Positions 1-6,062 are shown, counted from the first letter of the stretch. The stretch: DNA of 37,242 bases from Patescibacteria group bacterium (GCA_022564195.1 JADFLW010000015.1:1-37242), one strand, 5' to 3'. The notes: generated by a model from the letters alone, not told the origin. Made by a program: numbers and translations.

Positions 1-21
1 TGCCATCCTATAGATATTTGC

Positions 22-27
22 TATAAT
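22..27 (+). promoter_or_regulatory. Extended -10 box (TGC-TATAAT) of the first orphan gene
   Basis: TATAAT is preceded by TGC at 19-21, the extended -10 form that recurs in this window. No good -35 is visible in the short upstream sequence. The predicted start site, about 7 nt downstream, lies near 34. The first ATG reached is the mini-ORF at 41, and the gene ATG is at 54. Confidence 0.6.
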
Positions 28-40
28 TTTGGCATTATTA

Positions 41-61
41 ATGATCGCTGCATATGATTGA
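41..61 (+). CDS. Six-codon upstream mini-ORF (MIAAYD) overlapping the next gene
   Basis: ATG at 41 opens six codons ending in TGA at 59-61, so it overlaps the main ATG at 54 in another frame by 8 nt. It is the first ATG after the -10 box at 22-27. The paralogous gene at 6110 and the gene at 6569 also have mini-ORFs overlapping their starts. A role in coupling or dosing translation is an inference, and the ORF is short enough to be chance on its own. Confidence 0.35.
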   Translation: MIAAYD

Positions 62-413
62 AGCTCTGAAAACTACTGCAGATAAACTAGTATTCTATAT
101 TCGTCACGAGACCACTCCGGAGATCGCTTCTTATGCAAGAACTGTGTTTCTTTTTGAAAAAGGGCTTGTGGATATGATGCAGCGGATAGGTTTGGTAAAT
201 GAGGAACGACTGGCAGAGATAGGACAGGATGAAGATATACAAGACATGTATTTTTCGCTTATGAAGCGCGCTCGTGATGGAGGAAAAGCTGCAAGAGAAG
301 TCAGAAGTGAAGTTGGCATGCTTCCAGATGATCAGCTTGCCGGATGGTGTGAATACCGTAGAAAATTCTACGAGCGACGCTGGAACATCAAGCTCATTTC
401 TCCGGAAGATTGA
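54..413 (+). CDS. Orphan 119-aa protein, paralogue of the gene at 6110
   Basis: I do not recognise a family. The protein is charged, soluble-looking and probably mostly helical, with no signal peptide, membrane segment or obvious catalytic motif. It aligns along its whole length with the 120-aa product of 6110-6472: both start MIE-L, share EERLAEI-QDE in the middle, GG-AAREV after it, and end in a WCEYRRKFYE/WLEYQRRFYE block followed by LKLISPED or a close variant. The two genes also share the extended -10, an overlapping upstream mini-ORF and the sequence after the stop. No Shine-Dalgarno is visible before ATG 54. The conserved pair supports a real coding gene, probably duplicated or reacquired as a unit together with its flanking repeats. 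Function is unknown. Confidence 0.75.
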   Translation: MIEALKTTADKLVFYIRHETTPEIASYARTVFLFEKGLVDMMQRIGLVNEERLAEIGQDEDIQDMYFSLMKRARDGGKAAREVRSEVGMLPDDQLAGWCEYRRKFYERRWNIKLISPED

Positions 414-419
414 TAACCT

Positions 420-441
420 CCAAATCCTCGAAGTCGAAGCG
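420..441 (+). repeat. 22-bp dispersed repeat, copy 1
   Basis: The 22 bases starting CCAAATCC and ending TCGAAGCG are identical to 8933-8954, and a variant lies at 5687-5706. A shorter relative lies at 6477-6490 behind the paralogous gene. It sits just after the gene stop and ahead of the promoter of the gene at 494. Confidence 0.7.
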
Positions 442-481
442 TGATTTTGTATACATTCTTCGGCAATAATTTCAACCGGCG

Positions 482-487
482 TATAAT
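482..487 (+). promoter_or_regulatory. -10 box TATAAT, 6 nt before the ywbE start
   Basis: TATAAT ends 6 nt before ATG 494. With normal -10 to +1 spacing the transcript would begin at the A of the start codon, giving a leaderless mRNA. No Shine-Dalgarno is present. Confidence 0.6.
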
Positions 488-493
488 TAACCT

Positions 494-691
494 ATGAGTA
501 GTTCGTTTCCCACCAGGGATCTCTTGGAACCCGGGATGACTGTAGTGATTGTGGAAAAGGATAATCAGGAAACTGGCGAGGAGTCCGTCGGAACGATTGA
601 TCGGATCCTTACCAGTAATTATTCCCATCCTCATGGTATTAAAGTTATGTTTACGGATGGACGGATCGGAAGGGTGAAGCGGATTGCATAG
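494..691 (+). CDS. ywbE: YwbE family (DUF2196) small protein
   Basis: This 65-aa protein matches the YwbE/DUF2196 family, whose members are about 60-70 aa and of unknown biochemical role. The visible hallmarks are an N-terminal L-PG--V-IV-K-N--TGE block (residues 11-29), a central GTIDRILTSN segment, and the signature SHPHGIKVMFTDGRIGRV at about 44-61. The likely fold is a small beta-barrel (SH3/KOW-like), suggesting binding to RNA or protein, but that is inference. The start is supported by TATAAT ending 6 nt upstream, which implies a leaderless transcript. A composite hairpin repeat resembling a terminator follows the stop at 692-787, so the gene appears to be a self-contained unit. Confidence 0.85.
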   Translation: MSSSFPTRDLLEPGMTVVIVEKDNQETGEESVGTIDRILTSNYSHPHGIKVMFTDGRIGRVKRIA

Positions 692-787
692 TTAACCACC
701 CCGGAGGACGTAAAACGTCCAAAGCACCAAGTCTCACTTGGTTAAAGTCGAGTTAGACTCGACACCTTGGGATTTTGAGTTTTTTAT
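692..787 (+). repeat. Composite hairpin repeat, copy A (terminator-like)
   Basis: Module 1 is the hairpin GGACGT-AAA-ACGTCC at 706-720. Module 2 has CCAAG (727-731), which can pair with CTTGG at 737-741 or with the terminal CTTGG (766-770), enclosing the hairpin GTCGAGT-TAG-ACTCGAC (747-763). A T-rich run follows the last CTTGGG. Related copies lie at 1896-1972, 3115-3247, 3942-3980, 5115-5186, 5578-5672 and 6489-6512, all in the same orientation. Confidence 0.8.
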
Positions 788-828
788 TCCTCTGGAGTAG
801 TTTCCGAAGGCAAGGATCCAGATTGTTA

Positions 829-834
829 TATACT
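829..834 (+). promoter_or_regulatory. -10 box TATACT, 8 nt before the methyltransferase start
   Basis: TATACT ends 8 nt before ATG 843, so the predicted 5' leader is about 2 nt. The sequence before it (GGATCCAGAT at 814-823) resembles sequence before the -10 boxes at 6066 and 6525, suggesting that promoters in this island are themselves repeat-derived. Confidence 0.55.
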
Positions 835-842
835 CAATTTGC

Positions 843-1535
843 ATGAGTGAGAATTCATATGAACAATCAGAAATTACTGCTAGAGCAGAATTCGTTCTGA
901 AAAATGTCGATCTTTCATGGAGTGATATTGAGCAGAAAGATATTCTTGACATCGGATCAGGTGAATCCGCCCTCGCCCAAGAAGCGACCCGCCGAGGGTC
1001 TACGGCTCGAATTACTTCTCTTGATAGAAAGGTTGAAAAAAACTGGCTGGGACTTCCGGGGCAAGTAAAGAAACGGCTACTCCAAGCCGAAGGCGAAGCC
1101 TTACCATTCTCCGAGTCATCATTTGATTATGCAATTATGCATGGGTCAGCAGGTTCTGATGTAATTCCTGAAGCAGTCAGAGTTTTGCGTCCGGGAGGTG
1201 AGCTCAGGATGGCCCCCTTGGCAGGAATGCTCTTGGAGTATTGGAATATCTCTTACTATCTAGATAAAGTGAAGGGACGGCCGCAACAGGAAATCGTTCA
1301 GTTATTGGAAGATTTTGACAGGCGGATTGAAGAGGCAGACGGGTGGCTTCCCAATGAGTACGTTAAGTTAAGAAAAGAAGCACTCGATACTTTATCCCAA
1401 CCTCAAAAAATAAAAGTTATCGAGATGATGGTGAAAAGATATTCACAAGTCCTTAATCTATCTTTCTCATTTAAAGTTGATGACCCGTCCGCACGTGAGC
1501 CAAATGCTCTGTTGATTTATAAAAAGCCAGAGTAG
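843..1535 (+). CDS. Class I SAM-dependent methyltransferase, substrate unknown
   Basis: This 230-aa protein has the Rossmann-type methyltransferase core. Motif I is ILDIGSGES (about residues 35-43), which binds S-adenosylmethionine. An acidic residue ends the second strand (SLDRK, about 59-63), motif IV-like sequence is FDYAIMHGSAG (about 93-103), and the post-motif VLRPGGELRMAP (about 112-123) is typical of methyltransferase family 11. The C-terminal ~100 residues are helical, charged and not recognised, so the substrate cannot be named. The -10 box 8 nt upstream fixes the start at 843 and implies a leaderless transcript. The gene lies between repeat copies, with another repeat-associated promoter directly after it. 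Confidence 0.8.
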   Translation: MSENSYEQSEITARAEFVLKNVDLSWSDIEQKDILDIGSGESALAQEATRRGSTARITSLDRKVEKNWLGLPGQVKKRLLQAEGEALPFSESSFDYAIMHGSAGSDVIPEAVRVLRPGGELRMAPLAGMLLEYWNISYYLDKVKGRPQQEIVQLLEDFDRRIEEADGWLPNEYVKLRKEALDTLSQPQKIKVIEMMVKRYSQVLNLSFSFKVDDPSAREPNALLIYKKPE

Positions 1536-1550
1536 GAATCCTCTCCAGAT

Positions 1551-1580
1551 CCCCGTAAGATAGCTGCGCATCTTACGGGG
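1551..1580 (+). repeat. Promoter-proximal hairpin repeat, copy 1
   Basis: A perfect 11-bp inverted repeat pairs CCCCGTAAGAT (1551-1561) with ATCTTACGGGG (1570-1580) around an 8-nt loop. It is followed by TAAAGGTAAATTGC and the TATAAT at 1595-1600. Related hairpins at 3268-3297 and 5207-5241 keep the pairing through G-U wobbles or compensatory changes. Confidence 0.75.
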
Positions 1581-1591
1581 TAAAGGTAAAT

Positions 1592-1600
1592 TGCTATAAT
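1592..1600 (+). promoter_or_regulatory. Extended -10 (TGC-TATAAT) after the hairpin repeat
   Basis: TGCTATAAT ends 12 nt before ATG 1613. The block from the hairpin through the -10 and TTCCGC is shared with 3268-3320, so this promoter looks carried by the repeat unit. Confidence 0.6.
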
Positions 1601-1612
1601 TCCGCAAACATT

Positions 1613-1879
1613 ATGCTAGAGGTTGATCCAGTAATTTTCGGGAGACATGAGAGGAGGGATGGGAGGCCAGGTTTTCGCGAAGTCATGCCCACTACCATGG
1701 GTTACGTTGAAGAGGATGGCAGTGATATCCGCCTCATGAGAATACGGGTCTATGATGCAGCAGGAAATTTGGAACACACATACCTTCAAGATTCCATTGG
1801 GGTGAGATTTGTTGATATGCCGGACCTTGAAGATGATCTCCTCTATCTGGAGCGCCTTAGCAGCGAAGATGATTTATGA
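1613..1879 (+). CDS. Orphan 88-aa acidic protein
   Basis: I do not recognise this protein. It is 88 residues, rich in Asp and Glu, with no membrane segment or signal peptide. The central part (MRIRVYDAAGNLEHTYLQDSI) reads like beta strands, and the C-terminus (LEDDLLYLERLSSEDDL) like an acidic helix. ATG 1613 follows an extended -10 by 12 nt, giving a leader of only about 6 nt, and no Shine-Dalgarno is seen. The dedicated promoter repeat upstream and terminator-like repeat downstream argue that it is a genuine expressed unit. An acidic adaptor or inhibitor role would be speculation. Confidence 0.55.
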   Translation: MLEVDPVIFGRHERRDGRPGFREVMPTTMGYVEEDGSDIRLMRIRVYDAAGNLEHTYLQDSIGVRFVDMPDLEDDLLYLERLSSEDDL

Positions 1880-1895
1880 GGGTTTATAAGAGTGG

Positions 1896-1972
1896 TTTCA
1901 CACCTTAGAGGACGTAGAACGTCCTAAAGAACGTCGAACCTTCCAAGCACCTTGGGGTTTTAAAGCTTTTTC
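1896..1972 (+). repeat. Composite hairpin repeat, copy B (minimal form)
   Basis: Module 1 is GGACGT-AGA-ACGTCC at 1910-1924. Module 2 is reduced to CCAAG (1943-1947), loop CAC, CTTGG (1951-1955), then GGTTTT. Loss of the inner hairpin leaves exactly the outer stem and T-run, which supports pairing of the first CCAAG with the terminal CTTGG in the larger copies and a role as an intrinsic terminator of the gene at 1613. Confidence 0.7.
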
Positions 1973-2040
1973 CTTTCTCTCTCTCCAGACTGATGTGGTA
2001 TGCTTATCACTCGTATTCCAGGGTAGACTACTGGCTCGCT

Positions 2041-3102
2041 ATGACTAGAAAACTTCTTATTCCTGCTCTCTTTCTCTTGGCTGCCGGCGGGCTCACTGTC
2101 TGGATTCAGTCCAGAACCGCTTCGTTAAATGAAATTGTTCCCGATGTTTTCGAAAGACTCGCTTCTCAGGAAAATTTTGGTGGGCCGGAACTCGATCCGC
2201 ATCCTTTATCAATCGAGGCTTTGCGACAGGGTGAATACCCGGGATCTGAAATTGTTATCGAGCAGACTCTCGATTCGGGTACAAATTATCAACGCTATAT
2301 CGCTTCACACAAATCTGAGGGTTTAAGGATCTACGGGCTTTTGACCGTACCGAATGGTATTCCTCCGGAAGGCGGCTTTCCTGTAATCATCTTCAACCAC
2401 GGATACATCTCTCCGGCTGTTTATAAAACCACTGAAAAATATGTGATCTATCAGAATGCCTTCGCACGAGCCGGCTACGTCACGTTTAAATCCGACTACC
2501 GAGGTCATGGGAACTCAGAAGGACGAGCCTTGGGAGGTTATGGCTCAAACGCCTACACGATTGATGTTTTGAACGCGGTCGCCTCTGTTCAAAGGATGGA
2601 AAACGTCAATCCTGAGAAAATAGGCATGTGGGGGCATTCGATGGGCGGGCACATTATCCTCGAGAGTATGGTCGTAAACTCAGATATTAAAGCGGGGGTC
2701 ATCTGGGCCGGAGTTGTCGGCTCATATGAAGATTTATTCGATCGCTGGAGGCGAAGAAGAGGACCGACACCCACACCGCATCCCACGAGCCAACGCGGGC
2801 GCTGGAGAAGAGAACTCGCAGAGCAGTTCGGGGATCCTCAGCAAAATCCCGAGTTCTGGAAATCGCTTTCCGCAACTTCTTATCTCGATGACATTTCCGG
2901 ACCTGTTCAACTGCATCATGGAACGGCGGACTCGTCCGTGCCTGTCGAATTTTCCCGGTCTTTTTATCAATTACTTCTCAATTCCGGAAAAGAGGTGGAG
3001 TTGTATGAATACCCGGGTGACGATCATAATATTTCAAACAATCTTTCTCTCGCACTTCGGCGGTCGGTCGAGTTTTTCGACAAATTCTTAAAAGAGGAGT
3101 AA
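2041..3102 (+). CDS. Membrane-anchored or exported alpha/beta hydrolase (prolyl-oligopeptidase-like)
   Basis: The product is a 353-aa serine hydrolase with an N-terminal hydrophobic signal or anchor (KLLIPALFLLAAGGLTVWI). The alpha/beta-hydrolase domain shows an oxyanion region VIIFNHGYISP, the strand/turn YRGHGNSEG, the nucleophile elbow GHSMGG, the acid in HHGTADSSVP and the catalytic His in GDDHNIS. This pattern fits S9/dienelactone-hydrolase-like peptidases or esterases acting outside the membrane. Reading could begin at 1993, but MTRKLL at 2041 matches the start of the paralogue at 19718 (MTRKSI) and gives a proper signal sequence. A possible extended -10 (TGG-TATGCT) lies at 1996-2004. 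An odd basic/Pro-Thr insertion follows the nucleophile region. Substrate is unknown. Confidence 0.8.
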   Translation: MTRKLLIPALFLLAAGGLTVWIQSRTASLNEIVPDVFERLASQENFGGPELDPHPLSIEALRQGEYPGSEIVIEQTLDSGTNYQRYIASHKSEGLRIYGLLTVPNGIPPEGGFPVIIFNHGYISPAVYKTTEKYVIYQNAFARAGYVTFKSDYRGHGNSEGRALGGYGSNAYTIDVLNAVASVQRMENVNPEKIGMWGHSMGGHIILESMVVNSDIKAGVIWAGVVGSYEDLFDRWRRRRGPTPTPHPTSQRGRWRRELAEQFGDPQQNPEFWKSLSATSYLDDISGPVQLHHGTADSSVPVEFSRSFYQLLLNSGKEVELYEYPGDDHNISNNLSLALRRSVEFFDKFLKEE

Positions 3103-3114
3103 TAATTCTAAACC

Positions 3115-3247
3115 ATGGTTGCACACCTAAGAGGACGTAAAACGTCCTAAAGAACGTAGAACGTCCCAAGTGTACTCACCAGACCACACCAAGTCTAACT
3201 TGGTTAAAGTCGAGTTAAACTCGACACCTTGGGTAGTTGGATTTTTC
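3115..3247 (+). repeat. Composite hairpin repeat, copy C (longest form)
   Basis: Module 1 (GGACGT-AAA-ACGTCC, 3133-3147) is followed by a second partial copy ending at CGTCCCAAG. Module 2 has CCAAG 3189-3193, CTTGG 3199-3203, the hairpin GTCGAGT-TAA-ACTCGAC (3209-3225), then CCTTGG 3227-3232 and a short T-run. It lies directly behind the hydrolase gene. Confidence 0.8.
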
Positions 3248-3267
3248 ACCTCCGCCCATCTTAAGAG

Positions 3268-3297
3268 CTCTGTAAGATGGCTGCACATCTTACGGGG
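3268..3297 (+). repeat. Promoter-proximal hairpin repeat, copy 2
   Basis: GTAAGAT (3272-3278) pairs with ATCTTAC (3287-3293). The outer CTCT (3268-3271) pairs with GGGG (3294-3297) through alternating C-G and U-G pairs, so sequence changes preserve the stem. It is followed by TAAAGGTAAACTGG and a -10-like GTATACT at 3311-3317, just ahead of the toxin-antitoxin promoter. Confidence 0.7.
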
Positions 3298-3334
3298 TAA
3301 AGGTAAACTGGTATACTTCCGCCGATTTTAGATC

Positions 3335-3363
3335 TTGACAAAGGTGTATACTTAGTATATACT
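3335..3363 (+). promoter_or_regulatory. Consensus promoter with overlapping operator palindrome, toxin-antitoxin operon
   Basis: TTGACA at 3335-3340 and TATACT at 3358-3363 are separated by exactly 17 bp, the clearest two-box promoter in the island. The spacer and -10 lie in a palindromic stretch (GTATAC at 3346-3351, AGTATATACT at 3354-3363), a likely operator for RelB-type autoregulation. The -10 ends 11 nt before ATG 3375. Confidence 0.75.
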
Positions 3364-3374
3364 TTGTAAATACT

Positions 3375-3656
3375 ATGAGGACTGCGGTGATCAACATCAA
3401 GACTGACGCGAAGATCAAGGCTCGAGCCCAGAAAGTGGCTGCTCAACTGGGCTTTAGCCTAAGTGCGCTCATTAATGCGTATTTGCGACAACTGGTGAAG
3501 AGCAAAACCGTGTATTTTAGCTTGAGTTCCGAGAAACCAACAGAGTACCTTCTTCGCTCACTTGCTGAGTCCGAGAAGGATCGAAAGGCCGGTCGTGTCT
3601 CTCCGACATTTGAAACCGCAGAAGATGCTATTGCCTGGCTGAAGAAGACAAAGTAG
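3375..3656 (+). CDS. RelB/DinJ-type antitoxin
   Basis: The 93-aa product has an N-terminal ribbon-helix-helix region of the RelB/DinJ type: a basic strand (RTAVINIKTD) followed by helices ARAQKVAAQLGFSLSALINAYLRQLV. The C-terminal half, ending ETAEDAIAWLKKTK, is the flexible toxin-binding segment expected of these antitoxins. It lies 4 nt upstream of a YafQ/RelE-like toxin gene, the usual antitoxin-first order. The product should bind and neutralise the toxin and, through its ribbon-helix-helix dimer, repress the palindrome-containing promoter at 3335-3363. The start is set by the promoter position and the family-typical N-terminus; the leader would be about 5 nt. Confidence 0.85.
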   Translation: MRTAVINIKTDAKIKARAQKVAAQLGFSLSALINAYLRQLVKSKTVYFSLSSEKPTEYLLRSLAESEKDRKAGRVSPTFETAEDAIAWLKKTK

Positions 3657-3660
3657 GTCT

Positions 3661-3924
3661 ATGCGTGTCCAATTTAGCCGGCAATTCAAGAAACAGTACA
3701 AGAAGGCCCCAAGAAAAATTCAAACAGCAATTGACAGAAGACTCAAACTCTTCATAAAAGATCCGGATGATCCGCTTTTGCGCAATCACTCGTTACGCGG
3801 AAGGCTCAAAGGCTTTCGAAGCATAAATATCACTGGTGATTGGAGAGCTGTTTTCAGAGAATTTGAGAAAGAAAATCTCATTTTTTTCGATACATTCGGA
3901 ACCCACAGCCAACTTTATAAGTAA
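3661..3924 (+). CDS. YafQ/RelE-superfamily mRNA interferase toxin
   Basis: This 87-aa basic protein has the RelE/YafQ fold signature: an N-terminal strand and helix (FSRQFKKQYKKAPRKIQTAI), the conserved LKGFRSINITGDWRAVFRE block (about residues 49-67), and a C-terminal FDTFGTHSQLY in which the His is in the position of the catalytic residue of YafQ. Family members cleave mRNA at the ribosome. The ATG lies 4 nt after the antitoxin stop, so translation is coupled. Toxin-antitoxin pairs commonly stabilise accessory arrays, which suits the repeat-rich surroundings. Confidence 0.85.
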   Translation: MRVQFSRQFKKQYKKAPRKIQTAIDRRLKLFIKDPDDPLLRNHSLRGRLKGFRSINITGDWRAVFREFEKENLIFFDTFGTHSQLYK

Positions 3925-3941
3925 ACTGTCTTGCGGCCGCT

Positions 3942-3980
3942 ATGGTTGTACATCTTAAAGAACGTCAAACGTCCCAAAAG
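3942..3980 (+). repeat. Composite hairpin repeat, copy D (partial)
   Basis: Begins with TATGGTTGTACATCTTA, as in copies C and G, and has the ACGTCAAACGT hairpin remnant (3962-3972), but lacks the module 2 branched stem. It follows the toxin gene. Confidence 0.6.
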
Positions 3981-4035
3981 ATAAACCGACTCGTGGCGTG
4001 GCATTTTATTTCAATAATCACATTTGTCTCCTATC

Positions 4036-4044
4036 TGTTAAAAT
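4036..4044 (+). promoter_or_regulatory. Extended -10 (TGT-TAAAAT), 9 nt before the start at 4054
   Basis: The hexamer at 4039-4044 ends 9 nt before ATG 4054, predicting a 3-nt leader. The bases before the ATG (GAGCCTCCT) are not a Shine-Dalgarno sequence. Confidence 0.55.
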
Positions 4045-4053
4045 GAGCCTCCT

Positions 4054-5064
4054 ATGGCAGGAAAAGAGGTCTTTATCAACACTGCCCGAGTAGATGCAGG
4101 AAAGAGAGATATTCCTCCTGGAATCATTCATCGAATCCCTTCTGACCTTGCTCCCATCACCAACTTCAAAGATATACGAGGAGAAAGGCTTGCTGATTCC
4201 GAAGCTATTTTTATTCATGCAGGTGACGGTTCAACCAGCTACACAATCAACGAACTTCTCCATTTCATCAACTCTCAAGAAACAGATATTTCTCCCGAAA
4301 CCATACCTCCCTTCGTGCTTCTCGGAGGCGGTTCAGCTAATACCTTGCTCAAAGGCTTACTCCAAACACCAAAAATCGAACTTCCTAGAAGATACAACGG
4401 TATTCTTCCGCCAAATTCTTTTGAAGTCCGAGCTTATAGACCTCCTCAGTTGACCGATGAGGAAGGAATTCAGTATTTAGCCTATCTAGCAACCTTTGGA
4501 CACCTTAGTAATAAAACTACCGAGGTAAAAGAAAAACTTGCCACCAGGTGGCCGAAACTGACTGCCGATCAAATTAGACTTGCTTATGTTGCAGCAGGAA
4601 TATCTTCTCTCATTTCACTTCACAATAGAGTCGAGCCTAGAGAGGTTTCTTTTACTCAAGGAGGTAAGCAAGAGTACCTGGAAGGGAATATCGCTGCTAG
4701 TCCTGTAATTTCGGTTCCCATCTTAGGTACTTTTTCTTTCAACAAACCAATTAAACCTGATACAGTCCGCCTCCTGGCTCTCACAAGTGAAAATGAACTT
4801 GAGTTACATGGAAAATATGGATTAGTCTTGCTTATCGGTGGACTTTTCCCAAGCGGCCCTGACATGCTAACCAAATGGGGAATTCTTGAATCCCATGACG
4901 CGTCAGCAGTCAATGTAGTGCCAAACGATGAAGTTTATTTCAACAGTGTAATCGATGGAAACTTATCTCACGTTTCGGGAAAAACACAGATCTCACGTTC
5001 TCCTTATATCCTTCACTTCATTATCCCTAATGAAGTAAGCCAACAATATGCACCGAAAAAGTAA
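4054..5064 (+). CDS. Divergent diacylglycerol/lipid-kinase-like protein
   Basis: The 336-aa product resembles, weakly but in the right order, the NAD-kinase/diacylglycerol-kinase catalytic fold. AIFIHAGDGSTSYTINELLHFI (about residues 49-70) corresponds to the GGDGT nucleotide-binding motif and following helix, and FVLLGGGSANTLLKGL (about 88-103) to the LPLGT-N-FA-G segment. The rest is mixed beta-rich sequence that could be the C-terminal beta-sandwich domain. The first Gly of GGDGT is Ala and Thr is Ser. If active it would phosphorylate a lipid or another small molecule using ATP, but this is inference. No signal peptide or membrane segment is present. It is a single-gene unit with its own extended -10, followed by repeat copy E. 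Confidence 0.5.
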   Translation: MAGKEVFINTARVDAGKRDIPPGIIHRIPSDLAPITNFKDIRGERLADSEAIFIHAGDGSTSYTINELLHFINSQETDISPETIPPFVLLGGGSANTLLKGLLQTPKIELPRRYNGILPPNSFEVRAYRPPQLTDEEGIQYLAYLATFGHLSNKTTEVKEKLATRWPKLTADQIRLAYVAAGISSLISLHNRVEPREVSFTQGGKQEYLEGNIAASPVISVPILGTFSFNKPIKPDTVRLLALTSENELELHGKYGLVLLIGGLFPSGPDMLTKWGILESHDASAVNVVPNDEVYFNSVIDGNLSHVSGKTQISRSPYILHFIIPNEVSQQYAPKK

Positions 5065-5114
5065 TTTTCTTCTTCATAGCTCCTGAGATATTATTTGCTT
5101 GCTTCATCTTCAAG

Positions 5115-5186
5115 AAAGTAGAACATCCAAAGCACCAAGTCTCACTTGGTTGGCCGGGTAAGACTCGGCCACCTTGGGTTTTTTAA
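5115..5186 (+). repeat. Composite hairpin repeat, copy E, with compensatory changes
   Basis: CCAAG 5135-5139 and CTTGG 5145-5149 are conserved. The inner hairpin is GGCCGGGT-AAG-ACTCGGCC (5152-5170) where copies A and C have GTCGAGT and ACTCGAC, so paired positions changed together. CCTTGGG then TTTTTT (5179-5184) completes a terminator-like end behind the gene at 4054. Confidence 0.8.
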
Positions 5187-5206
5187 ATTCTTCATTCTTC
5201 CCTCTC

Positions 5207-5241
5207 CCCCAGTGAGACAGCGCGGCACACATCTCACGGGG
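5207..5241 (+). repeat. Promoter-proximal hairpin repeat, copy 3 (no gene attached)
   Basis: CCCC (5207-5210) and GTGAGA (5212-5217) pair with TCTCAC (5232-5237) and GGGG (5238-5241). The A-T pair at the third stem position of copies 1 and 2 is G-C here, a covarying change. It is followed by GGATCCAGATCTGG, as before other island promoters, but the next gene on this strand is far away. It may mark a lost cassette. Confidence 0.65.
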
Positions 5242-5335
5242 TCATTGGATCCAGATCTGGAGTAATTCTGTTAAGACTTCAAGTGGATTTAGATTTGGGG
5301 AGCGTTTAGTTCGGAAATAATTTTATTGTAAAAGA

Positions 5336-5545
5336 TTAAAGTTTTGGCTCTTGGTCCTCTTGATCTTCAATGGCTTGTTGAATATCCTTCATTTTCGCTT
5401 TCGGTCCGAATCTGTGAATCCATTCCTGTAGCTTCTCCCAAGTAAAGAATGTTGTTCCCTGCTCATGTAAGTCCTTTATAACCGCCTCTTTTTGCTCTTC
5501 ACTTAATGGAAATAGATTGTCTGTTTTTGTATCTACTTCTTCCAT
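5336..5545 (-). CDS. Orphan 69-aa acidic protein
   Basis: I do not recognise this protein. From ATG at 5545 it is 69 aa, acidic at both ends, with a helical centre (LSEEQKEAVIKDLHEQGTTFFTWEKLQEWIHRFGPKAK). The open frame extends to 5641, but that part runs through repeat copy F, and a TAAAAT hexamer (5558-5553 on the minus strand) preceded by TGA ends 7 nt before ATG 5545, so the shorter start is preferred and a leaderless mRNA is implied. It is one of two minus-strand genes inside the otherwise plus-strand island. Confidence 0.6.
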   Translation of the reverse strand: MEEVDTKTDNLFPLSEEQKEAVIKDLHEQGTTFFTWEKLQEWIHRFGPKAKMKDIQQAIEDQEDQEPKL

Positions 5546-5577
5546 ATCTATTATTTTATCAGTTTGTGTTCTATTAA

Positions 5578-5672
5578 TCACCCCGGAGGACGCAGAACGT
5601 CCCAAGGGTGGTTTTCCCTGGCTTACCCCGTATCCGTCCACTGCTGGATTTACGGGGACACCTTGGGTTTTT
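5578..5672 (+). repeat. Composite hairpin repeat, copy F
   Basis: The CCCCGGAGGACG start is shared with copy A. CCCAAGG (5601-5607) pairs with CCTTGGG (5661-5667), followed by TTTTT. The inner hairpin is replaced by CCCCGTATCC...GGATTTACGGGG (5627-5656). This copy keeps the plus orientation although both flanking genes are on the minus strand, so it is not simply a gene-end terminator. Confidence 0.7.
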
Positions 5673-5686
5673 GAAGATCCCGGCGG

Positions 5687-5706
5687 CCAAATCCTCGAAG
5701 CGGAAG
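5687..5706 (+). repeat. Dispersed repeat, copy 2 (variant)
   Basis: CCAAATCCTCGAAG is followed by CGGAAG in place of TCGAAGCG. It is related to 420-441 and 8933-8954 and lies between repeat copy F and the end of the gene at 5723. Confidence 0.55.
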
Positions 5707-5722
5707 TGAAGTAATTCGTGAA

Positions 5723-6013
5723 CTAATCACCGTCTCCGAAGTGCTTTTCGTTCGCCTCTTGTGCAAGTCGCTGATATGCTTCTTCTGAAATAATTCCTTC
5801 ATGTCGATCGAAGTTTAAACCTCGCATGATATGCTCGTAGGCAGAAGCATTTCTCGCGTGAGCTAGGTACTCATCGGGGTCAGTCGGAAGCCGATAGCTC
5901 CATTGTCCCATTTGCTGGTCTATTCTTTCGTCGGTCCAATACTCCGGATCCAGTGCTCGCAGTTGCTCTTGAGTTAATTGCGGTTTTGGTTGATTCCCCG
6001 GTTCTTTAGACAT
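5723..6013 (-). CDS. Orphan 96-aa hydrophilic protein
   Basis: I do not recognise this protein. It is 96 aa, hydrophilic, Gln/Glu-rich and probably helical (LTQEQLRALDPEYWTDERIDQQMGQW, then HEGIISEEAYQRLAQEANEKHF). The last segment resembles the short C-terminal oligomerisation motifs of SHOCT type (G-ISEEEY--L), a weak similarity. The start is supported by TAAAAT (minus strand, 6028-6023) with a TGA extension ending 9 nt before ATG 6013. It has no signal peptide or membrane segment. Confidence 0.55.
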   Translation of the reverse strand: MSKEPGNQPKPQLTQEQLRALDPEYWTDERIDQQMGQWSYRLPTDPDEYLAHARNASAYEHIMRGLNFDRHEGIISEEAYQRLAQEANEKHFGDGD

Positions 6014-6062
6014 AAAAAAGAAATTTTATCATGCTATTCAAGTGTATAAAGAGATCCAGATC

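Noticed and set aside
692-3247. GTTAGAC and GTTAAAC inside the composite repeat resemble the integron GTTRRRY core site
   Set aside because: They lie in the loop of the inner hairpin, are absent from copies E and B, and no matching RYYYAAC partner lies at the other end. No integrase is in the window. The integron comparison is kept only for layout.
5546-5641. N-terminal extension of the small minus-strand gene at 5336
   Set aside because: It runs through repeat copy F and upstream of a well-placed TAAAAT; the inner ATG 5545 is preferred.
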